A stretch of 64,000 nt of DNA, from positions 2,418,001-2,482,000 of the forward strand of contig JAKZAP010000018.1 in NCBI GenBank assembly GCA_023053575.1, given 5' to 3'. Under the pieces are notes generated by a model that had not been told where the DNA came from, ran no database searches, and saw only the letters and a program-made list of their open reading frames with translations. Source of the stretch: Branchinecta lynchi. Lineage: Eukaryota; Arthropoda; Branchiopoda; Anostraca; Branchinectidae. Each line of letters starts with the position of its first letter. Positions within the stretch are counted from its first letter, which is position 1. Made by a program: the position numbers and the translations under genes. Shown piece after piece: positions 10,960-21,969 of the stretch.

Positions 10960-11033
10960 TAGTGAGTGTTTATTTTTCCGGCCCATGTTAGCCTAGTGCT
11001 ATTAGGGTTCTAAATAAAATTGATTGATTGATT
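10960..11033 (+). mobile_element. LINE 3' end with (GATT)n tail
   Basis: AAATAAAATTGATTGATTGA is a typical short tandem tail of CR1/L2-type LINEs. Only a 3' UTR stub is visible and no coding part precedes it. Confidence 0.5.
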
Positions 11034-11034
11034 G

Positions 11035-11400
11035 ATATAGCACTTACAAGGTTGGGTCAGACAATGAAAGTGGAAAATTTGTAAATTCGTCTGTTTATTG
11101 TATGCTAATCATTTGTAAGCAAATCTCTTGAGATGCAATGACCATGGGCCCTTGCGGATTGTCATAAGTGTATGGTTGTCAATTTTTTTTTTTTTGCACT
11201 TTGCTGTTATGATGTTTACTGTAAAAGGCCTAAGATCTGTTTGCAAGCAAAACCCTTGAAATACAGATTATCATCAGCCCTTGGGGGAAACCTATCTTCA
11301 GTGGTATTTTTTTTCACTTTGAGGTCAAGATGCGCACTTCAAGTTGGTCAGAAATTCATTCGTAAGCAAATCCTGGATCCAGTCCGGTTCTGCAAATAAT
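11035..11400 (+). repeat. Dispersed repeat, also at 63785-64000
   Basis: Shares GGTTGGGTCAGA, TTTGTAAATTC, GGGCCCTTG and TTTTTGCACTTT with the right edge of the window, in the same orientation. A second half-unit (11230-11400) repeats AAGCAAAACCCTTGAAAT and ATCAGCCCTTGG. Function unknown. Confidence 0.65.
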
Positions 11401-11699
11401 GTATGTAGAGGATTTGCTTGATCTTCCCACCAAATTCCATCCCGGTCCCTCCAGTCTAAAGTGTGCCATGAGATTTCCTCTCCCCCCACCCCACCTCCTC
11501 AAGTCGAAGCTGCCAAAATGATGAATTTCAGTTTTACTTTCATAAACGTGAATTAGCGTAGTCATTTTTTGGTTGGAATCGCTATTGTGAAAATTACAAA
11601 TCTGGCCATTTTCTGAAACAAAGTGAACCTTATGTTAGACCAGTGGCAAAACTAGGGGATGGGTAGCTGCCACCTCTCACCCCCCACGAAACTCCTGAT

Positions 11700-12130
11700 G
11701 GTGAATCGGCAGTGTTTGTTGGTGCTTTTAACATTCAGTTTCTGATACCGACAAAAGCTCTGTCGGTAAAACAGGAAACTTCCCTGTTTGGAACATAGGC
11801 AGCGTTTGATGGTACTGCATGCTTTACCATTCCATTTCTGATACTGACAAAAGCTCTTTCAGTAAGTCAGGAAACTTCTTGTTGGGAAATCTGCAGCGTT
11901 TCTTGGTGCAAAGATGGTGGGCAGATTCGGTTTTCGGTAGCAATATGAGCTCTGACAAACACTTCCTTTATTTCCTTTCTGATACTGACAAAAGCTCTGT
12001 TGGTAAACCCTGAAACTTGTTGTAGGGAAATCGGCGACGTCTGTTGGTGCACAGATTCAGGTTTCAGTACCGAAAAGAGCTCTTTAGATAAATCAGGAAA
12101 CTTCTTGTTTGGAAATCGACAGCGTTTATT
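11700..12130 (+). repeat. Tandem array, left part
   Basis: Four or more imperfect units of about 90-145 bp carry TTTCTGATACTGACAAAAGC, CAGGAAACTT and GCAGCGTTTGTTGGTGC. The array breaks at 12130 and resumes at 13108, the two sides of a hAT-type insertion. Confidence 0.8.
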
Positions 12131-13107
12131 CAGTCTAGTACACTAGCCCCATTTCAGGCACAGTGGCTCAAACGTCTAGCACCATGCCTAGGTGCTAGAC
12201 GTTCATGCACTGTAGGCTACCTTGGTTTTCATGTATGGTGCATGGATTTCAGTATACAGTGCATACACCAAAAACACAATTTCCGTCATAACCACTGAGC
12301 ACCAATTCCGACAGGGCTGAAATTACTACCATGAATTAGAGAAATCAACGACAATCCTTTATATATTTTTAACAACAAAAACAAAAGGGCTCGGCTGATG
12401 ACAGATCTGAAAAACCTCATTTCCTTTTCTACATAGTCAAGGGTTTTGCATGCAAAGTGTCCTGTGCCTCAGCTTTTTCTACCTAGCAGCCACCCAGAAT
12501 ATTGGCTCTTGGGGAATAAATAGGGAAAATACATGGAATATAGATAGGGTGCTGTTAGGTTTTTCATCTCCATCATCATTAGAGCCCTTTTGTTTTTGTT
12601 GTGAAAAATATATAAGGGATTGTCTTTGATTTCTCTAATTCATAGTAGTAATTTCAGCCCTGTCCAAGCCGGTGCTCAGTTGTGATGACAGAAACTGTGT
12701 GTTTTCTGTATGCACTGTATACTGAAATCCATGCACCATTCGACATATGCAACGTCTAGCTACATAGTTTGTTGACTATCTATAAAAGGAAATGAGGTTT
12801 TTCATGTGAGGTTTTTCATTTCAATGAGGTTTTTCACATCTGTCATCAGCCGAGCCCTTTTGTTTTTGTTGTGCAAAATATTTAAAGGATTCTCTTTGAT
12901 TTCTCTAATTCATGGTAGTAATTTCAGCCCTGTTCGAGCTGGTGCTCAGTTGTTATGACAGAAACTGTGTTTTTGATGTATGCACTGTATACTGAAATCC
13001 ATGCACCATCCATGAAATCCAAGGTACAGTGCTTGAACGTCTAGCACCCAGGCATGGTGCTAGACGTTTGAGTACCGTGCCTGAAATGGGGCTAGTGTAC
13101 TAGACTG
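12131..13107 (+). mobile_element. hAT-type foldback element (977 bp) inside the tandem array
   Basis: Termini CAGTCTAGTACACTAGCC and GGCTAGTGTACTAGACTG are perfect inverted repeats, and the inverted similarity continues far inward. The right arm is internally duplicated (about 12585-12830 and 12840-13105). The same termini bound the 320-bp element at 48168-48487, which has an 8-bp target duplication. Here the flanks (gtttatt, ttttgtt) are only approximate copies. No transposase, so non-autonomous. Confidence 0.85.
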
Positions 13108-13290
13108 TTTTGTTGGTGTGGAGACAGAGCGCGAATTCGTTTTTCAGTACCGAAGAACTGCCGAAGAAGAGAGCTCTGATAAAACACTTTCCTCATACTA
13201 TTTCTGATACTGACAGAACTTCTGTCTGTAATCCAGAAGCTTCTTGTCTGGAAATCAGAATTCTTTGTCGGTGTGGAGACGATACCAACG
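13108..13290 (+). repeat. Tandem array, right part
   Basis: Continues the units of 11700-12130 (TTTCTGATACTGACAGAACT, GTTGGTGTGGAGAC). It ends 100 bp inside the TRAPPC1 exon 1 donor. Confidence 0.7.
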
Positions 13291-13389
13291 TCAAGCTGAT
13301 GATCTGATTGACATGTTTTACTGTACTGTAATTTAGGGGTCTCTGCCCTACAGTACTGTAATTTCCACAAAAAAGGAATGGCACCTTAC

Positions 13390-13488
13390 ATCATCTATTG
13401 TCTGAGATGCTATCTTTTTTCTTGACCACTCATGGTAATATAACATCCTCCCATCCTTCGAAAATATGTATATGTTGTGAATCGTCAT
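13390..13488 (-). CDS. TRAPPC1: TRAPPC1 exon 1, trafficking protein particle complex subunit 1
   Basis: 99 bp, 33 codons, ATG at 13488, donor GAT then GTAAGG, phase 0. It encodes MTIHNIYIFSKDGRMLYYHE followed by WSRKK, matching the family N-terminus (MTVHNLYLFDRNG ... HYSEWHRKK). With exons 2 and 3 the protein is 145 aa, the usual length of animal TRAPPC1, with every junction in phase. The family is the yeast Bet5 orthologue, a longin-fold core subunit of the TRAPP II/III complexes, which activate Rab1/Rab11-type GTPases in ER-Golgi traffic and autophagy. No frameshift or missing core segment is seen, so the gene looks functional. The immediate upstream region is interrupted by a Mutator-type element at 13554, which must leave a very short 5' UTR or supply promoter sequence. 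Confidence 0.96.
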
Positions 13489-13544
13489 ATTCAAACACGT
13501 CTACGGCGCGGTTTGAATTTATTGCCAGTCTATCCTGGCCAGCG

Positions 13545-13553
13545 TTGAAATAT
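13545..13553. other. 9-bp target duplication, left copy
   Basis: TTGAAATAT, repeated exactly at 14729-14737 on the far side of the foldback element. Confidence 0.9.
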
Positions 13554-14728
13554 GGCACTGTCTAGGGAACCGGGAGCCGTAGTTTGTGTCCCATGGGCTG
13601 CGGAACCGGTAGTTCTCACGGAAACCAAACCATATGAGCTGCGATTCCGGGATCTGACGTCATTGACTAACGAAGACTTGTATGTGCTGGCTCCCGTTCC
13701 GGTAGTAAGTGCAAATAGCTCACGGCAACTTCATCGCACCAGCTTCTCGTCCGGTAGTCTCACGGAATTATATACTCAGAAGCTAGGAAGCCGGTAGTTC
13801 ATACCGGAAACTATACAATTGGAGCTTGTGTTCCGGTAGTGTCTACGTGGAATATAGAACTCACGGAATAGTTTGGATTAGAGCTAGGATACCGGGATTT
13901 TCACTGACTTAGAGAAAATAACATGGGACAAATTTTTACTACCGGAACCCAAATATTGAGAGCTAAGGTTCCGGTAGCAATAACTATTTGACTGAAAATG
14001 ACCAGCTCACGAACACAGATGGCTATGAGCTAGGGTTCGGGTAGTGCCAAAAATTAAAATTACAACTCACAGAGGCCTGTCAATATGGACTTTTCAGTCC
14101 GGTACAGCTCATGGAATCCAACTTCCATGAGTTTGTAATTTTGGCACTACCGGAACCCTAGCCCGCAGGAGTTGGGTTCCGTGAGTTAAAAATATTCACT
14201 GCTGGTTTCCTAGTCTCCACTGACATGGGTCCGTGAGTTCAATTTTTTTTGTTTGCACTACCGGAACCCTAGCCCATAGCCATCTGTGTCCGTGAGCGGG
14301 TCATTTTCATCAAATAGTTGTTGCTACCGGTACCTTAACTCTCAATATATGGGTTCCGGTAGTAAAGATTTTTCCCATGTTATTTTCTCTAAGTCAGTGA
14401 AAATCCCGGTATCCTAGCTCTCATCCAAACTATTCCGTGAGTTCTATATTCCACAAGCTCCAATTGTACAATTTCCGGTATGCACTACCGGCTCCCTAGC
14501 TTCTAAGTACACAATTCCGTGAGACTACCGGACGAGAAGCTGGTGCGATGAAGTTTCCGTGAGCTATTTCCACTTACTACCGGAACGGGAGACAGCACAT
14601 ACAAGTTTCCGTTAGTCAATGACGTCAGATCCCGGAATCGCAGCTCATATGGTTTGGTTTCCGTGAGAACTACCGGTTCCGCAGCCCATGGCACATGAAG
14701 TACGGCTCCCGGTTCCCTAGACAGTGCC
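13554..14728. mobile_element. Mutator-type (MULE) foldback element, 1175 bp
   Basis: Termini GGCACTGTCTAGGGAACC and GGTTCCCTAGACAGTGCC are perfect inverted repeats. Inverted similarity extends over almost the whole element (about 560-bp arms, centre near 14150). Arms are built from CCGGTAGT and TCACGGAA words. It is flanked by identical 9-bp copies of TTGAAATAT; 9-bp duplications with long inverted repeats are the hallmark of Mutator-like elements. The apparent open frames in both arms are mirror images of this repeat and contain no transposase. It lies 66 bp upstream of the TRAPPC1 ATG. Confidence 0.92.
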
Positions 14729-14792
14729 TTGAAATATAGTATAACAGCAGCTTCTTACGGTCCATTCTCGTCGTTGCCCGAGGTCGTTGAAG

Positions 14793-15141
14793 TGGTCACA
14801 CTAAACCCAAAGGCGGATTCTGGCCGTTCCCCCGAGGACACCTTGTGAAGAGTCCCTGAATTTTTGTTTGTCCCCGGGACTCAGTCCCCCATAATAAAAA
14901 CTGAATTGTGATAAAACTGGACAAGTTTCGATTTTACAAGTTACAACCCTATTTTCAGTCTGTGCACTATCCCCGAGCTGCCTCAGAGCCATCAAACATC
15001 ACGTCTTCTGAGGATTTTCAGAATTCTCCCAGCGATCGGACCAATTCTGCCGAAATTTGTCAACTCGTTTTCAGCTGAGAAATTTGCGCAGATTTCTGCG
15101 CTGATTCTCTAGTCGGTGCCCTTTTGTGCACAGTGTGACCA
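14793..15141. mobile_element. Short-TIR element with TGGTCACAC ends (349 bp)
   Basis: TGGTCACAC at the left and GTGTGACCA at the right. The interior 14940-15060 (GAGCTGCC, GAGGATTTTCA, CTGCGC) is an inverted match to 26130-26270, inside the related element 26091-26662. The left third (14803-14890) carries an inverted piece of the Harbinger-like MITE family, so it is probably composite. Confidence 0.65.
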
Positions 15142-15155
15142 GTTTCTCCACACTA

Positions 15156-15564
15156 TAGGCGTATCCTCGCCATTCCCCGAGGACTCCTCGGGGAATCGAA
15201 GGGAACGGTGAGAATAGAAGGAGTCACACCACGACTCAGCGTACAGAATAACGAGAACACAGGCAATACCTCCATAGTGGATTTCGTTCGAAAAAAAAAT
15301 ATGCTGTTGACGAAATTAGTCTGCATCCACTTTATTATTAGTTTTCTTTATTCTGATTCTTTTTAATAAACTTTACATTGTCACCAACACCAGTAAAACT
15401 TGATTCCCATCCGAGTCTGAAAGGGAGTTCTTTTTCGTGATGGTGATGATAATCGGAGCATTTCCCTGTGGGGACTCGCGAGAATATGGGGAGTGAGTCC
15501 TCGGGACAAACAAAAACGCGGGGACTCCTCCAGTCGAGTCCCCAGGGAACGGCGAGAATACGCT
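15156..15564 (+). mobile_element. Harbinger-like MITE, copy 1 (~409 bp)
   Basis: Starts AGGCGTATCCTCGCC and ends GGCGAGAATACGCT, with subterminal GAGTCC/GGACTC palindromes. The interior GAGTCTGAAAGGGAGTTCTT and GTGATGGTGATGATAATCGG matches 54025-54430. A CTA triplet lies next to each end, consistent with the 3-bp duplication seen at the better copy. Confidence 0.8.
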
Positions 15565-16224
15565 CTATGAAGAGCTTTCTGGGCAAGGACTCGGTAACAC
15601 GATAAATAGCCACTGAGAGAGAGATTTTAAAAACGACTTTCACAGCGCATGGCGCCGAATTAGCGCTTCACGTCAGGAAATTTATACACTTATCAGATAA
15701 AAAACGGTCGTCAACGAAAGGCTGAGTCAACACAACAAAATAATACACACATCACTGGTTAATAAGGTTGAGAAACGCAGGTATGAAACTCTTCCTGTAT
15801 CTCTCGTGGATTGGTGGGAGAGGTTGAAGGGTGGGGACTTTCTGGGAGTTGGGTCTTTGAGGTCGGGATCTTAAGCTGCCTCTGGTGGATAGCTGCTACA
15901 GCAAAATACCGCTAGGGAGTAACGCCAAGACTTGGAAGTGACACACACTCGAACACCAGCGATACTAGCACCACTAGCGATAGCGAACGTCCCTACTGAA
16001 ACTCAAGAAGTCGTCCACCAGCGCTGGCTCCAATAACTTCATACTCTGGACACAAGAAAAAAAAGATAAAATCTCCAATGTTTTCCTTGATGTGTGCAGA
16101 TCGTGTCTTACGTTTACTAGACAATTTTAGACCCGGAAGTTTGTCTTGCTTTGGATGACGCAAGAGTAGTGGGTAGTGCTATAAGTACGGCCCTTTTACG
16201 AAGCATGGAAAACCATAGGTCTTG
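15565..16224. other. No gene seen
   Basis: No supported feature between the MITE and the dead LINE. Confidence 0.35.
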
Positions 16225-16620
16225 GCGCTACTCCCTAGTGTTATTTTGCTCTCTGGCAGCTACCAAGATATCATTCTTCCGCATGGAAGTTTGCAAGGTC
16301 TCTCTGGTAGGTGCGACGGATCGTGTTTCTCGGTCTTCCTTTTGGTTGCCAATTTAGGATGTTATTTGGCAACCTGGATTCGTCCACTCGAAGGACATGC
16401 CCTAAGTAACGCCATCTTCTTGTTCGGATAACGTCCGTTATCCTCGACGGCGTACTTCCTGGTTTGATACTTGCTGCTGCCAAGTTATGTTGAGGATTCT
16501 CCTGAGACAATTTGTCTCGAAGGCGAGAATACTTTTTTCCTGCTGCATAGTGAGCTTCCAGCATTCACTGTAGAGAGTTTTCGGAAATAGGCTTGTTGCT
16601 CACGTTAGCACCTCAGCTGA
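16225..16620 (-). pseudogene. LINE C-terminal relic, RTE-like
   Basis: On the minus strand one frame reads ILNITWQQQVSNQEVRR and, after a frameshift, another reads RRWRYLGHVLRVDESRLP and NWQPKGRPRNTIRRTYQRDL. The order (ITWQ ... SN-E-RR ... RRWRWLGHVLRM ... GRPR-TWRR) is the conserved C-terminal tail of RTE-like and some other LINE reverse transcriptases. No catalytic core is present. Confidence 0.75.
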
Positions 16621-16686
16621 CATCTGGTGGTACGTATCGGAAACCTCAGTTTTCGGAACGCCAACATGTCAAGAAGAGCAGCAGCC

Positions 16687-17148
16687 AATTGGCCATATTC
16701 CTGTTCAGCGCTTCCAAGCGGACTAGTTTCTGTTAATTCCCCCATGCCTCACGGTCATCACTTGGATCAGGCATGTTAAAATAGATCCACAGGTTAGTAA
16801 AAGGAAAACCTGTCATCTGTGTCCCAGGTAATGGAGGTTTTGCATATGTTTCAGCAGCAGAAAGTGAAAGTGACCCACTACCCTATGGATTCGACTTTTT
16901 ACTATGTCTAACCAACACTTGTGTAGACATAGTAAAAAGTCGAATCGACAGGGTAGTGGGTCACTTTGCCTTTCTGCTGCTACAACATCTGTAAAATCTC
17001 CATTAACCTGGGACATGATGACAGGTTTTCCTCTTACTAACCTGTGGATCTATTTTACCATGTCTGATGCAAGTGATGACCGTGAGGCATGGGGGGGATT
17101 AACAGAAACTAGTCCGCTTGGAAGCGCTGAACAGGAATATGGCCAATT
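16687..17148. mobile_element. Foldback element, 462 bp
   Basis: Two arms of about 225 bp (16687-16912, 16925-17148) are near-perfect inverted copies, starting AATTGGCCATATTCCTG and ending CAGGAATATGGCCAATT. The loop is about 12 bp (CAACACTTGTG). No target duplication is obvious and there is no coding capacity. The high arm identity suggests a recent event. Confidence 0.88.
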
Positions 17149-17599
17149 ACATGTAAAATAAACATTTAAAGAAATTTTGATTTCGAGGTCTTCGACATCA
17201 CTTGTGGACATTTTAATCGTGGGCGATCCTGGTGGCTTGGGAACTACCCTAAGAAACGTCCCCCAACGAACTCCCTAAATTGATTAAAATCCTGTGCAAA
17301 CTATCCAACAACGTTTGCTGTCGTGACGTTTCCGGTTCTTCGCTGGCACACGACAATTCTTCACCGGCACGAAGAGTTAGTCATCAAGAGTAATCCAAAC
17401 CTCTGGGATAAAAGCGGATAAAAAGGCGATGTAAGTAGTACGAATTTGTATTACTGGTGTCATACTCGGTCCTTGCAGTGGCTTACGGCTATTTCTCCCC
17501 GTAACGTAACTTCGCGACTCAGCCGAATTCACGGCGCATTTCGTACATAGACTTCAGCTCCGCTTAGAACGCTTCAGAACTAAAACTTAAGAAACATGA
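17149..17599. other. No gene seen
   Basis: No exon or repeat match recognised. Confidence 0.35.
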
Positions 17600-17622
17600 T
17601 AATTTTTAGATGAACTAGACCT

Positions 17623-17701
17623 ACGTTGCCCAGGCAACGTGAAGTGTTGCGGCAACCTTTGTCCGGCTTCGCCGGCTAAAGTGTTGCGAGAGCAACACTT
17701 T
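17623..17701. repeat. Cluster of three hairpins, one X-box-like
   Basis: ACGTTGCCCAGGCAACGT (17623-17640) is a near-perfect palindrome matching the RFX X-box pattern. CCGGCTTCGCCGG follows, then GTGTTGCGAGAGCAACAC. The last hairpin and the adjoining TTTGGTTTTG recur inverted near 22895-22920, suggesting termini of one larger element. Confidence 0.6.
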
Positions 17702-18255
17702 GGTTTTGTTTCTTCGCTGTCGGTTAAATGCTGAAATTGTCAACTTATCGAAGCTTTTAAAACGGTATGTTCTAAAAAGAATAATCACATAATCAAAAGC
17801 TGTTCTTTAGCGTTGTAAAACCAACAACAAAACAATATCGGAAGAAGGCTATCCGTAACGTTTCAGGATTAAAATACCAAAATTGTTCTTACCATCGAAT
17901 ACTCCTGAGACAAATAACAGGTATACCAACTAGCAAAAGCTGCAAACTCCTCGTTGCCGAAGATGATTATGAGCTAACAGTCGACTGTTGCTTACAGTCG
18001 ACTGTTGCTTACAAGTCCCTTACATGTCTCACAACTGGTATCGCCTATTTTTGGTTTCAGTGTGTACCTTACTCCTGAAGTTGTCAACTCCTTGAAACTT
18101 TCAAACTGGTTTATCTCATGAAGGATTTTTGTTCAAAAAAATGGATGGCATATATTTTGATCAGCTCTTCAAGGCTATCGATTGCCCTAACCACAACAAA
18201 ACCATATCGGAAAAAGGGACTAAATTGACTTTGCAGTCAGTTGAACTTTATCCTT

Positions 18256-18545
18256 TTTTTTTTTTTTTTTTGAATGAACGAAGGGTTTATTAAAAAAAAA
18301 AATGGAATCTTCAATGCCCAGAGGCGAACCTGTAAGGGACTAATTACCCTCAAAACAAAACATTAATAAAAACAAAACTTCGACAAAAACAAAGGAAAAA
18401 AGGGAAAGAAAGAAAGAAAGGAGCTTGACTTACGCGGTCTGGGACGCCCAACCAGAAAACCAACCAAAAAAAAACTCATTTTCAACCAGAATCACCACTA
18501 ACTATCCAAAACAAAAACTTAATGATAAAACACAACTTAAACGGC
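18256..18545 (-). mobile_element. Retroposon with poly(A) tail, minus strand (~290 bp)
   Basis: On the minus strand it ends AATAAACCCTTCGTTCATTC followed by A18. Units 2 and 3 of the array read ACTTTATCCTTTTCAATCGT without interruption, so this segment is an insertion. It has no frame or recognisable LINE domain; it is either a SINE-like element or a LINE 3' stub. Confidence 0.7.
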
Positions 18546-20416
18546 AATCGTAGACATCGTGACGGATGAAAACTTGGAATAATATCCTATATAATGTAGT
18601 TGGTATTATAAAGCTATCCGTAACTTTTTAGGATTAAAATACCATAGATGACACTATTAATTATTACAAAACTACCTTGTTTTACATTACAGTATCGTTT
18701 GTACCCGTTGCGTTAACAGTAAATCCTAGGTTACAGCGATAGACCAACGATAAAAACTTTCTTACCGTCAGATTTATATAAATCGAATACAATGTGCAAC
18801 AATTTGCACAAATTTCTAGCCCCTCGTGCACCGATTCTACTGACAAGTCCCTTTCCCGTGATAGACATCAAGTTCACCGGATAAAAATAATGGGTACACC
18901 GACTAGCAAAAGTTGCAAACCCCTCATCGCTGAAGATTTGTGTAGCATAACAGCCGATTATTACTTACAAGTCCCTTGCATGTTTTACATTTGGGAACCA
19001 AATTGTTCATCAAATGACAGGTACGCCGACTAGCGAGAGCTGCAAACCCCTCATTGCAGAAGATGATTATGAGCTAACAGTCGCCTGTCGCGTACAAGTC
19101 CCCTAAATGTCTCACAACTGGTATCGCCTATTTTTGGTTTCAGTGTGTACCTTACTACTGAAGTTGTCAACCCCTTGAAACTTTCAAACTGGTGTATCTC
19201 ATAAAGGAATTTTTTTTACCAAAAAATGGATGTCATACTTTGATCAGCTCATCAGCGGCTATCGATTGCCGTCGAAGTTGAACTTTATCCTTTTCAATCG
19301 TAGATATCGTGACGGATGAAAACTTGGAACAATATCTTATATAATCTAGTTGATATTATAAAGCTATCCGTAACTTTTCAGGATTAAAATACCATAGATG
19401 ACACTATTAATTATTACAAAATTACCTTATTGTTTTACATTACCGTATCGTTTGTACCCGTTGCGTAAACAGTTAATCCTAGGTTATAGCGATAGACCAT
19501 CGATACAAACTTTCTTACTGTCATATTTACAGAAATCGAATACAATGTGCACCAATTTTCAAAAATTTCTAGCCCCTCGTGAACCGATTCTTACTTACAA
19601 GTCCGTCTCCCGTGATTGACATCAAATTCACCGGAAACAAATAATGGATATACCAGCTATCAAAAGTTCCAAGCCCCTCATCGCTGACGATGATTATAGC
19701 ATAAGCTTTTTAAACGGGATGTTCTAAAAAAATTAATCATATGATCAAAAGGTATTCTTCAGCGTTGTAAAAACAACAACAAAATAATATAGGAAGAAGG
19801 GACTAAATTAACTTTGCAGTCAGTTGTACTTTATCCTTTTCAATCGTAGACATCGTGACGGATGAAAACTTGGAACAATATCTTATATAATCTAGTTGGT
19901 AATAGAAAGCTATCCGTAACTTTTCAGGATTAAAATACCATAGATGACACTATTAATTATTATGAAACTACCTCATTGCTTTACATCTTCGTTTGTATCC
20001 GTTGTGTAAACAGTTAATCCTCGGTTACATTGATAGACCATCGATACAAACTTTCTTACCGTCAGATTTATAGAAATCGAATACAATGTGCACCCATTTG
20101 CAAAAATTCCTAGCCCCTCGTGAACCGATTCCTATTTACAAGTCCCTCTCCCGTGATATACATAACGTTAACCGGAAACAAATAATGGGTACACCAGCTA
20201 GCAAAAGCTGCAAACCCATCATCGCAGAAGATGATTGTAGCATAACAGCCGATTATTACTTACAAGTCCCTTGCATATCTTACCATTGGGAACCAAATTG
20301 TTCTTACCATCGAATACACCGGAAACAAATAACAGGTATACCAACTAGCAAAAGCTGCAAACCCCTCATTACCGAAGATGATTATGGGCTAAAAGTCGAC
20401 TGTTGCTTAAAAGTCC

Positions 20417-20423
20417 CCTATAT
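20417..20423. other. 7-bp target duplication, left copy
   Basis: CCTATAT, repeated at 21970-21976 after the inserted element. Confidence 0.75.
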
Positions 20424-21969
20424 CAAGAACAAATAAGAGCAAGAACTGCTGTCTCCCTATCTCTGTCACACACCCAAGCTGAGACGAGTCGACTCCCGAC
20501 GCAAATGAGCGGAGGTGGATCTCACCCGGGACATCAAAAGTCGTTACCTCTACAGAGAAGGTGTAACGCAGTAAACCACTGAGGAAGAAAAATTGAATGG
20601 AGGCAGCGCAGCAGTGATAAGCCTGTTCACACTGGGCTGGGCGGGCGCTGAAACAGCGGTTGCCGGCTCATTGATTCAGACAAGCTTTCGGGGGTTGACA
20701 AGAAAATTCCGAAGCAATTAAGAATATATCAAAATATACAGAAACTGCCATTTGATGCAAAGTAGATTTTACAGATGCGTCAAATTTAGTTAAAAGTACG
20801 ACAAACTGTATATATATCTGTGTTGAAAAACCCAAAGGCCGTATACAGGTAACGTAAGATATATGGTAACGTAAATTGTATCTTTTCTGGGTCAACTCAA
20901 TTAAGTGGTGTCAATATCCAGAACAAGAAGAGATAAATTTCATTCCAAGTATTTGCTCTCATCTGAGAATATCATATGAAAACAGGCAGATTCTTTAAAA
21001 AAAAAAAAGGCCGTGTTTCAGGTTTAATAGGCTCAGTGGAAATGAACAAATATTACGCAGATGGAATAGGCTTCTACTCTGACAAACTAACCAGAAACAA
21101 TTTTTAATTAAATTTAAAAAAAACTAGGACTTCTATGTGGGTCCTAGACAAACTAGAACCAAGCTAGAACCCATGTGGCAATGCCTCAGTACGAAAACCT
21201 AAGACTTTATTTGATGGGAAAATACACCGTAGACATCGAATTATTTGTAAGTAGTGAACTAAAAGACAAAGGAGATAGACCAAGTTGACGTGAACTTTCG
21301 TCTTTCGATTAACTACTGAACTGAAATCTAACTCACTAAATCGAAATGTATACAATTATCCATTTCGGAAAAAAAAGAAGAAAAAACACAAAATATAGAC
21401 TCACCTACTGGTATTATTTTGACTATTCCATGCTATTCTACCATTTCGGTAATTTCAGTAATCCTCGATAGCCTTAATTACGTTACTTCTAGTTTACACT
21501 CGTCTGACAAACTGAATACTACAGATGTTGAAACTCAATGGGTCATGACTTCAGTGAGTGTGCTTCAAATCCCGGTTTGCATTGTATGGTTCTCCCGAGA
21601 GACATAAAAAGGAATGTCACAAGGGATTTCAATCTTCATATTGATTGTCATGGTATAACAAAGGCGATTATGAATGACCATCGTCAAGTTCGCTTTTTGT
21701 TTTTCGCGTCACTAATATTCACTAATCAGACGCCAGCGTCTACTCAAACAAAATCAACGCTGTTTCCTTCCCGTGTGAACAGGCCAGAACATCCGCCTCG
21801 CTAGTGGCTACGTTGTTTTCTTCGTCAAGTGTGTAACGGCGGAGAGTCGGAGACCAACGAGTATACACGAGCGACCAAGAAATGGCTCCACCTCCGCTCA
21901 TTGTTGACGGAACATTTATAGTCGGTGGATGGACGAGACACCATTGTTCTTACTCGTTATTTGTTCTTG
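20424..21969. mobile_element. Non-autonomous DNA transposon (1546 bp) inside the array
   Basis: Termini CAAGAACAAATAAGAGCAAG and CTCGTTATTTGTTCTTG are imperfect inverted repeats of about 23 bp, with GAGCGGAGGTGG/CCACCTCCGCTC as further subterminal inverted words. The flanks repeat CCTATAT, or 8 bp with one mismatch, which would suit hAT. Array sequence resumes directly after it (ATAACTGGTATCGCC). The right 130 bp recur alone at 36535-36683. No transposase recognised. Confidence 0.78.

Noticed and set aside
13552..14694. Two open frames (13552-13797 plus, 14503-14694 minus) with nearly the same protein
   Set aside because: They are the two mirror-image arms of the Mutator-type foldback, so the likeness comes from the inverted repeat, not from a gene pair.
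16904..17161. 85-codon plus-strand frame
   Set aside because: It lies wholly in the right arm of the 462-bp foldback and has a mirror in the left arm.
18794..20436. A repeat-protein gene made of similar short frames
   Set aside because: The frames are tandem-repeat copies with stops in every unit and no consistent exon structure.
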